From Nitzschia sp. pyKryTriq1 (lineage: Eukaryota; Bacillariophyta; Bacillariophyceae; Bacillariales; Bacillariaceae): a DNA stretch of 64,000 nucleotides. The DNA is taken from the NCBI GenBank assembly GCA_956465555.1, contig OY101120.1:868001-932000 (forward strand). The letters are read 5' to 3'. Shown piece by piece: positions 57,764 to 64,000 of this stretch (positions are counted from its first letter, which is position 1; every line of letters starts with the position of its first letter). The notes under the pieces were generated by a model that saw nothing but the letters and a program-made list of their open reading frames with translations, had not been told where the DNA came from and made no database searches. Position numbers and translations under genes: made by a program.

Positions 57764-59330
57764 ATGAGCTCTCGGCATTCTCGTGCACATTCGCATCCGC
57801 CACCGCCAATTCCCGAAGGGATCATTCCAGCGATTCCAGCTCCCCACTCGCATGCCATGTCAGTTAAGTCGAAAGGACCGTCTGGACTAGCATACACATG
57901 GCGACTTTGGCGGCATTGCTGCTGCCGGTATGGCTGGTATCCCCTTTTCATTGCACCGTTCGTCACAGCAGGATGCCTGCTATCACTTTATTCGGCAATC
58001 GGATGCGATTTTGTTCGAGTGGACATTGGTTTTACGCCTTCCAACGATGGTTGGAATCATTCAACAGTAGAATTCGGGTTGTTTCACTATCAAAGTGGGG
58101 AGCCCGAACTCGACAAGTACCGAGAAGTATTTGTGGAAGGATGCCGAGCCTACGAAGGCGATTTCTCTGAGGTTTTCATTGATGACGATCGGACATGGAA
58201 AGTGGCGAGAGTCATGGCGTATATTTCGGGCATTGCGTCAATGGTCGGAATGGTGGGTTATGGACAGCTCGGAGACTATGACTATCACAGCGCTTGCACA
58301 ACTCATTCTGTCTAATCTTGTTGTCGTATAGGTCACTTCGTGGCTCTTTGTAGTTAGCCCCCTCCCAGCATCGTTCTTTTGGCCCGGTTTCTTGATGCCT
58401 TCACTGATGGCTGCCTTTCTAGCGGAAGGTTCTAAATTTTTGCTGTTTGACACGTCAATATGTCGAAATACAGTGTGGTTTCCAAGTGGTACCGACTCGT
58501 TACCCCGTGTCGCAGAGGAGTGCTCCTTGGGAACAACAAGCTTCTATTGCATTGCGGCTGGTGCGTGCTTCTTTGTCAGCCTACTTTTGGTGTGTTTGAA
58601 GGCACCCGAAAAGCGCATATTGGACTCCGACTATGGGACACGAACCGAGTTTGAACACGGGGGGAGTCTGGAAAGTCACCGCAACTTTGGTAATGCGAAC
58701 GACAGCTTTGGTGAGCATGGTGGTCACTACAGTGAAGAAGACGAGTTTGATATGTCCGGGGCTAGTTCTCTACGAGACGATCACTCTGAGATGCACTTTT
58801 CGTTGGACTCAAGACAGATGTCCCGGGCGAGTCGAGACTATAGATATGATCCAGAGAATCCTTTGGATGCCACAGACTCACTGAGTGGTCGCTTCTCTGG
58901 AGATTTCCGACATGTTGATGATGACCTTGTTTCGAAGCGTTTAAAGACTCTCGATGGCGGCGATGATGATGTTTTCACACCTCGGATCGATGAGTCGATG
59001 GAAGAATCGTCTTCACAAGACGACCGCTACAATCCTAAGAAGCCTTCAGTGGCTCAAGAGGAAGGAGAGCAATCGGTATCAGAAAGCAGGCTACACACTG
59101 CCGAACGTCTGAGGTTGAATTCGACGTTGGAATCGAGAGACTTGATAGAAAAATTTGTGAATGAAGTGAACCATTCTTTTGCAGTTGACGAAAACGCAGA
59201 AGAGAAAGAAACCGATGAAAAGGTGGAGACGTTCGAGGACAACGAGGAGGAGGAAGAGTACGATCAGAATGCGACAGGGGAAGGTCCGGTTTACTTCGCA
59301 GCAACGATTGCAACAGCTCGATCGTATTAG
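57764..59330 (+). CDS. Four-TM protein with acidic cytoplasmic tail, two exons
   Basis: Exon 1 is 57764..58252 and exon 2 is 58332..59330, joined across a 79-bp intron (GGAATG|GTGGGT ... GTATAG|GTCACTT); 495 aa. Hydrophobic segments: about 58-79 (WYPLFIAPFVTAGCLLSLYS), 150-175 spanning the splice (YISGIASMVGMVTSWLFVV), about 180-205 and about 243-263 (FYCIAAGACFFVSLLLVCL). Loops carry Cys and Trp residues that could be paired. The last 230 residues are very acidic and Ser-rich. The layout is tetraspanin-like without the CCG signature. I know of similar diatom-specific proteins but no function. Confidence 0.75.
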
Positions 59331-59488
59331 ATTCGACGATCCACCGTACCTACCTACTATGTATAGATGATAAATGGACTCACTCGATGTTGCAAAAATT
59401 GTCAATATTGCTAAAGCGAAAACCTCATTTTCGATATAAAAGAAATCAATACAGTAACCCATTGCAGCCCCACGAACTATCGATTGTC

Positions 59489-60328
59489 CTATTTCTTCTT
59501 GTACTTTCTCTTTGCAAAAGCCATGAACAGGGCAACGAGACCATAGCCGTACAACTGTAAGCATATCAAACCAAACCGGGAGCTGGCCGTGTCGCACTTG
59601 GCACCCATGATCAAAATGGGAAAGGAGGTGAAAATTCCAGTAAAAAATTGACCAATCTGTGCCATGGTAAGATGTTTGGCCGCCTTGATCTCCACCGTCG
59701 GGTCAATCGTCTTGATTAGGAAGTACGTGTACATGAGTGTATGGATGACGCTATTGAGCAAAGTCACATATTTCAACCACGGACTGTGGGATAATACACC
59801 GATCCACATGCAAAACGCAATGCCCGTGTGATGATAGACTTGCAGGAACGAGGGTTGTTTTCCTTTGAGCACCAAGATCCACGTGTCTGCAAATTCCCAA
59901 AATTTGCTAATATAAAAGATAAATGTCCAGGACCCAAAACCCGATTCGGTCCACAAGGTGTCGTCGGGATCGCAATACGTGTTGAAGGTTCCGTGTGTTT
60001 GCAAGTGCTGGTAAACAATGGGCCATCCATTGATGGCCACTGCCGCGGAAAATACGGCGAGAGCAAGATTGTGGGCTGCAATCGCTGCCACAAACCAAGA
60101 CGCCTTTGGATTTTTGATATAAACTCGCTGGATGACTTTGAAGATTGGTTTAGAGACTAGGTAAAAGAGAAGCAGCGCGAGCATTCCTTCTGGACGAAGG
60201 AATAACTGCAGCCAGAAATTGTCGGGGAGGCGATGATACGGAAAGTTGACAAACAGATCCGATATCTCGATCGCCAGCGGTGCACCATCGATACTGTCGG
60301 GAACGTGGGGCCTCCAAACCGAAAACAT
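59489..60328 (-). CDS. ELO-family fatty acid elongase, PUFA type
   Basis: 279 aa from ATG 60328 (MFSVWRPHVPDSIDG). Signature motifs are all present: KFWEFADTWILVLKGK (142-157), FLQVYHH (161-167), NSVIHTLMYTYF (192-203) and TMAQIGQF (221-228). Gln instead of His at the start of the histidine box (QVYHH) is typical of elongases acting on polyunsaturated acyl-CoA. It catalyses the 3-ketoacyl-CoA synthase step in the ER; the KYKKK end is a di-lysine-type ER retrieval signal. The frame is open upstream to 60577, but that extension is not needed for the family length. Confidence 0.94.
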   Translation of the reverse strand: MFSVWRPHVPDSIDGAPLAIEISDLFVNFPYHRLPDNFWLQLFLRPEGMLALLLFYLVSKPIFKVIQRVYIKNPKASWFVAAIAAHNLALAVFSAAVAINGWPIVYQHLQTHGTFNTYCDPDDTLWTESGFGSWTFIFYISKFWEFADTWILVLKGKQPSFLQVYHHTGIAFCMWIGVLSHSPWLKYVTLLNSVIHTLMYTYFLIKTIDPTVEIKAAKHLTMAQIGQFFTGIFTSFPILIMGAKCDTASSRFGLICLQLYGYGLVALFMAFAKRKYKKK

Positions 60329-60664
60329 GTTACGTTGCTTCTCTCGAAATTGGTCCTGAAATGAAGATAATGGCAAACAATGGATGCTGCGCTCGCTGAT
60401 GCCTGAGTAGATAATGAGATCTGACACTTTTGGCGTTTTGCGTTGGCTTTTACTCGTACAGTAGTAGTTAGCTGTCGTCAGAGTGTGGCCACCCCCAACG
60501 AACGAAGGACAGACAAGAAGTCGAACGAACACCCAAACCCGAAACCGATACCAAGAGAGACGACCGATGAACCTCATAAGATCATCGAGTCAACCTCGGT
60601 ATCGCAAATCCCAACTTCGGAATTCTAGATTAATTAGCTTTAAAAGCAACTTTCAAACCATTCA
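60329..60664. other. Divergent intergenic region
   Basis: 336 bp between the elongase start and the next plus-strand ORF. No repeat or gene recognised. Confidence 0.45.
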
Positions 60665-61867
60665 ATGGCGCAACCTAGTAACCCGAAGTGGAAGGATTTC
60701 CTCCAGGAGCGGATCCAACAGGAAGGATCATGGGCGAAGGCGAAATCGGAAGGGCCACTCGACAATCTCGAACCGACGAACAACACAACAACCGAAACGA
60801 TGAAGCTCGAGGTAGCAGCCTCAGGTGGAGACGCCACAATGTTGGTAGCCTTGAACGAAGGAGAAGTCAAATTCGTCCACAACATTACCTTGGCGAAGAC
60901 CCAAGAGGGCTTCGTCTTGGTAGGTGTTACTGGGTTGGGTCACCTCGGGACTTTTCTCACCATCACCGACGACGCGATCGAAGGGACTTTCAACCCCACC
61001 ACCCGTAGGGTAGGAAAAGCTCCAGGTGTAGACGAACTCTTCGGCGCCACGTCATCGGCGACCTTCAAGGCCCTACGAGCCAGCGGAGACGGAGGCGAAC
61101 TTGCATCGGGGTATAAAGGAGGGATATTTTGGACCCACCCAACCTTGTGGCAAATTATGCCGAACCGCACCGTCATGGCCTCAGATCTTGCAATGAAGAT
61201 CATCAATACCTACCCTCGCGCATCGGAGAACGTCGACGGGATGCAAGTCTTCGATACAACCGAAGAGCAGAAGGAGCTCAACGGCCTCATGCAGTGGTTG
61301 TGGATGGTATCCCAGAAGACTATTACGAGCATCACCTACGAGATTCCCGACGAAGAAGAAGTAGAGAGAGCGTGTATCGCTATACAAAGAAAATTGGGAG
61401 GAGGAACCAGCGGGCCACCCACAAACCAACAAGCGACGGGAGCACCAGCACCGACGGAAGCGTTGTTTCGGAACGCCATGGAATCTATGACTAGGATCCA
61501 AGAGAAGCTACTGGAGTCCCAACTCCAGGACCGTGATCGAAAGAAAATGACACACCGTTTGACCAACGAAGGGACCGAATTGTTCCGACTACTCTCCGCC
61601 ACCGACTGGTCAGACTACGAACCAAACCTTCCGAACTTCACAAAGAAACTGCTAGCAGATAAAGACGTGGGGAAAGCACTCCAGTACGTCCAAGGAGAAA
61701 TCGAACGAAACAGGTGGTCATGCGCGGTGAGCAACAACTGCCTAGTACAATTCTTCGCCCAAGGATATGTGGCCCGCGATTACCAGTCAGCCCCCTCAGG
61801 CCTCACGGTGTTCATGTGCCGCCCGGTTAGCGTCCAAAAACCGGTCTACAGTGTCCGAGAGAGTTGA
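60665..61867 (+). CDS. Unknown 400-aa protein; possible gag-like ORF of an LTR element
   Basis: A 400-aa single-exon frame that looks whole. It has a charged N-terminus (MAQPSNPKWKDFLQERIQQE), a globular middle, a Pro/Thr/Gly linker near 248-270, a helical segment (about 270-300) and a C-terminal block VSNNCLVQFFAQGYVARDYQ followed by APSGLTVFMCRP. It has no zinc knuckle. The layout and the TVFMCRP-type ending recall gag-like proteins of diatom LTR retrotransposons, but no polymerase or terminal repeats are seen here, so a host gene cannot be excluded. An 8-bp hairpin follows its stop at 61874-61891. Confidence 0.5.
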   Translation: MAQPSNPKWKDFLQERIQQEGSWAKAKSEGPLDNLEPTNNTTTETMKLEVAASGGDATMLVALNEGEVKFVHNITLAKTQEGFVLVGVTGLGHLGTFLTITDDAIEGTFNPTTRRVGKAPGVDELFGATSSATFKALRASGDGGELASGYKGGIFWTHPTLWQIMPNRTVMASDLAMKIINTYPRASENVDGMQVFDTTEEQKELNGLMQWLWMVSQKTITSITYEIPDEEEVERACIAIQRKLGGGTSGPPTNQQATGAPAPTEALFRNAMESMTRIQEKLLESQLQDRDRKKMTHRLTNEGTELFRLLSATDWSDYEPNLPNFTKKLLADKDVGKALQYVQGEIERNRWSCAVSNNCLVQFFAQGYVARDYQSAPSGLTVFMCRPVSVQKPVYSVRES

Positions 61868-62308
61868 GGGTTTGTTGGCGCCTGCGCCAACGATCGGCAT
61901 CAGTTGCCTTCGACCCATACGACCAAACTGAAATCTCTACTAGCAACAACAGCGACCGAAGACGCAGAAGCAAGGCAGAAGAAGACGTCTCGTGTGTACG
62001 CACTCTACCGGTACGGTAGGGTGGTAGGTTACGTACGTTTCGTACCGGCACGCGGTACCAGGTACCTGCTGGTACAATACTGTACCGGTAGAGCGCATTG
62101 GCGGTGCGAGTACACGTAGACGATATCAAATAACGAGTATCTCGACGAAGAAGGAATAGAAATACAAGGTACATCTGCCTGGTACCGTAGTCCTTATTAG
62201 CGACGACTCCTTTGATGGAGAGATACTGTACCGGTATGAGTAGTCTAGTCTAACATATGCATACGAAAAATCTAATTGGGCTGGTTTAACCAGTTCTCGG
62301 GACACAAG
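61868..62308. repeat. GTAC-palindrome island 4
   Basis: The gap between the unknown ORF and the LRR gene starts with a GTTGGCGC/GCGCCAAC hairpin (61874-61891). It then holds TACCGGTACGGTAGG (near 62007), GGTACCAGGTACCTGCTGGTA (near 62053), GTACAATACTGTACCGGTA (near 62072) and TGTACCGGTATG (near 62227). No gene is evident. Confidence 0.7.
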
Positions 62309-63643
62309 ATGTTGCAGGATGATGATGATGATGATGGAATTGTACTGTCACCCATCCAACGGGCTTCGATCGAGAAACGAACTCTTGCCATTGCCGACCA
62401 ATACATACACGACGACACTCTGGCGTTGACCAATGCAATGGATTTTTATACTCTTGCAAATCTGGTCCGAAATCTGGATTACCTGGAAACCAAAACCGAT
62501 ATCCATGTACTTTCATTGTATCGAATGGATTTGGATCTTAACTTTTCCTATGAAATTAATCATATTGTCCATGGGTTCAAAGAGGTGATTCTGAATGATT
62601 GTGAGGGGACTCATCTCGATACAATTGTCAAAACTGTTCTGAAAGAAACGAAAATCAAGCGCTTTCATGTCTTTAGTAGACAGATTCTCGACCCTCTGGT
62701 GGATGCTGCGTTTGAAATGGGGTTGAAGACTTCCAAGCTGGTCGATCTATCTTTGACTATTGAGATGCCAAGAGAGACCGCAGAACATCTTTGCCGGGGT
62801 ATCAATCATTCTCGACTGAAACAGCTGACTTTGGATCAGTGTGAAATCTACGTGGACGCAGTGGAAATACTGTGCCACTGCTTTCGAGCCAACCAAAGCT
62901 TAGAGGTACTCAAAGTGGAACATTGTAGGCTTCGCGATTACGAGGTGGCGGATCTGGTTCGATCCATAAAAGACCACCCAACATTATTGGAACTGAGCGT
63001 TAGAATGAATCGGATGCGTGACGAAGCCATTGGAGCCGCGGCGGAACTCTTGAATGGAACCCCTCGCCTCGAACGTTTGGATTTGGCGCAGCAGAACCCA
63101 GGACACTTGGACATTCGACAACTGGCAGAGGCATTGCACACCAATCGAACGCTGACGCACTTGAACCTTCGAGAAAATTATTTGGAAGACTCTCACATGC
63201 CAATATTGGTAGATGCTTTATCTGTGAATACAACGCTACGTGAAGTGAACCTCGAAGATTGTGAACTAGCAGACGATGGATTGTCACATTTCGTCAACTC
63301 TTTGGGTAAATTTCCAGGTCTGACACATTTGAAGTTGAGAGAGAATGAATTCCGCCAGCCGCTGAACCAAGATGCTCTTTTGGAATCCTTGCACCGGAAC
63401 CATGTGTTGCAAGCCATCGAAGTGGACGATGATGACTTGCTTGCTCCGAAATTGACGTTCCTCATGTTTCTCAACAAAGCTGGTCGCAGATATCTAGCAC
63501 AAGAGTGGGTGCCATTGAGCTTCTGGCCAACGCTTCTAGCAAGAGTAAATCGACTTTTTGAATTACCGGAGAAAGACTACGACTTCAAGGAGGCCGATAT
63601 CATCTTTCAGCTTTTACAAGGACCGGCCCTGTTACAACGGTGA
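62309..63643 (+). CDS. Leucine-rich repeat (RNI-type) protein
   Basis: 444 aa from the ATG at 62309 (MLQDDDDDDGIVLSP). Irregular LRRs of about 28 residues run from about 155 to 360: LKQLTLDQCEIYVDAVEIL, LEVLKVEHCRLRDYEVADL, LLELSVRMNRMRDEAIGAA, LERLDLAQQNPGHLDIRQL, LTHLNLRENYLEDSHMPIL, LREVNLEDCELADDGLSHF, LTHLKLRENEF. This is the ribonuclease-inhibitor class used for protein binding; no F-box or kinase domain is attached. Its partner is unknown. An upstream TTG in frame is not used. Confidence 0.85.
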   Translation: MLQDDDDDDGIVLSPIQRASIEKRTLAIADQYIHDDTLALTNAMDFYTLANLVRNLDYLETKTDIHVLSLYRMDLDLNFSYEINHIVHGFKEVILNDCEGTHLDTIVKTVLKETKIKRFHVFSRQILDPLVDAAFEMGLKTSKLVDLSLTIEMPRETAEHLCRGINHSRLKQLTLDQCEIYVDAVEILCHCFRANQSLEVLKVEHCRLRDYEVADLVRSIKDHPTLLELSVRMNRMRDEAIGAAAELLNGTPRLERLDLAQQNPGHLDIRQLAEALHTNRTLTHLNLRENYLEDSHMPILVDALSVNTTLREVNLEDCELADDGLSHFVNSLGKFPGLTHLKLRENEFRQPLNQDALLESLHRNHVLQAIEVDDDDLLAPKLTFLMFLNKAGRRYLAQEWVPLSFWPTLLARVNRLFELPEKDYDFKEADIIFQLLQGPALLQR

Positions 63644-63794
63644 AACCGACACGCTTGTGTAACATCGTACCGGTAGGGTTACTCCTCCAAAGATAATATG
63701 AAGGGTTCACACTCCTGGAGTCTAAAGTATGCGTGTCATCTGCTGCGGCCTCCATGTTGAATTCATGGAGGGAGCTCTGTCAACAGTTCTTCTA

Positions 63795-63818
63795 CCGCCT
63801 TCCATCGACCGAAGGCGG
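63795..63818. repeat. 8-bp perfect stem hairpin after a stop codon
   Basis: CCGCCTTC and GAAGGCGG are separated by 8 nt and lie 9 bp past the stop of the minus-strand CDS at the edge. A second hairpin, CTCCATG ... CATGGAG, is near 63750-63770. Confidence 0.7.
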
Positions 63819-63826
63819 CTTGACTG

Positions 63827-64000
63827 TTATTTCAGCTCGACAAGATATTCTCGCATCGGGAGGTCGGCATATCCGTTCTTCCCGCCATGGGCATAGTTGA
63901 CGTCCAGCTTAGCCCCATCTGGGATGTCAAACCACGTAACGTCCCCGTCCTCATTCACCGAGTCAAAAAGCCCTGGCTTGCCATCATGCGAATAGCCCAG
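63827..64000 (-). CDS. 3' end of an unknown gene (partial)
   Basis: The minus-strand frame is open from the window edge to a TAA at 63829-63827, 57 codons. The translated end contains GYSHDGKPGLFDSVNEDGD, VTWFDIPDGAKLDVNYAHGG and YADLPMREYLVELK. Composition and third-position bias look coding. It is Gly/Asp-rich and beta-like; I do not recognise the family. The rest lies outside the window. Confidence 0.6.
   Translation of the reverse strand: MGYSHDGKPGLFDSVNEDGDVTWFDIPDGAKLDVNYAHGGKNGYADLPMREYLVELK

Overview
The window looks like nuclear DNA of a diatom (Bacillariophyta, probably pennate). Evidence: four proteins begin with a signal peptide ending in an ASAFAP-like site with Phe at +1 (ketol-acid reductoisomerase, FabZ, pyruvate dehydrogenase E2 and the unknown protein at 5310), which is the plastid-targeting presequence of algae with red-derived plastids. 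Genes are compact, with few, short GT-AG introns (67-200 bp), and lie on both strands. There is a eukaryote-only gene set (midasin, GOT1, CSA/ERCC8, ELO elongase, F-box). I found no rRNA, no tRNA I could defend, no CRISPR array and no bacterial operon. All exon joins were read by eye; every joined CDS has a length divisible by three.

Layout. 1-12.7 kb: WW-domain membrane protein; two-exon helicase-associated-domain protein (-); unknown plastid protein; SLC13-type transporter with four RCK_C domains and an ACT-like insert; F-box protein (-). The transporter is flanked by traces of a segmental duplication with reciprocal gene loss. 14.2-31.5 kb: the ribosome-biogenesis AAA+ giant midasin, five exons, 5,680 aa, with all six Walker A motifs and the MIDAS domain. 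31.6-40 kb: a coiled/basic unknown (-), a tail-anchored RlmN-like radical SAM protein, a two-exon small basic protein (-), and an 806-aa protein made of five tandem bacterial-type PH domains (-). 41-44 kb: a class I cyclic-nucleotide phosphodiesterase (-).

45.4-51.5 kb is a plastid metabolism cluster: ketol-acid reductoisomerase (-), FabZ (-) and, divergent from FabZ, the pyruvate dehydrogenase E2 subunit. E2 supplies acetyl-CoA and FabZ dehydrates the growing acyl chain of type II fatty acid synthesis; the 545-bp shared promoter region carries TGACGT/ACGTCA motifs like the CO2/cAMP-responsive elements known from diatoms. A PUFA-type ELO elongase lies at 59.5 kb. 51.9-63.7 kb: SnoaL-like fragment, GOT1 with an unusual secretory N-terminus (-), Atg14/UVRAG-like protein, CSA/ERCC8 WD40 protein (-), four-TM diatom protein, ELO elongase (-), a possible gag-like ORF, an LRR protein, and the 3' end of an unknown gene (-) at the right edge.

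Intergenic DNA has a distinctive texture: islands dense in GTAC-cored palindromes (TACCGGTA, GGTACC, TGTACA), plus foldbacks and simple repeats. A 107-bp sequence near 13.1 kb recurs almost exactly near 32.9 kb, the second copy next to a 28-bp perfect palindrome.
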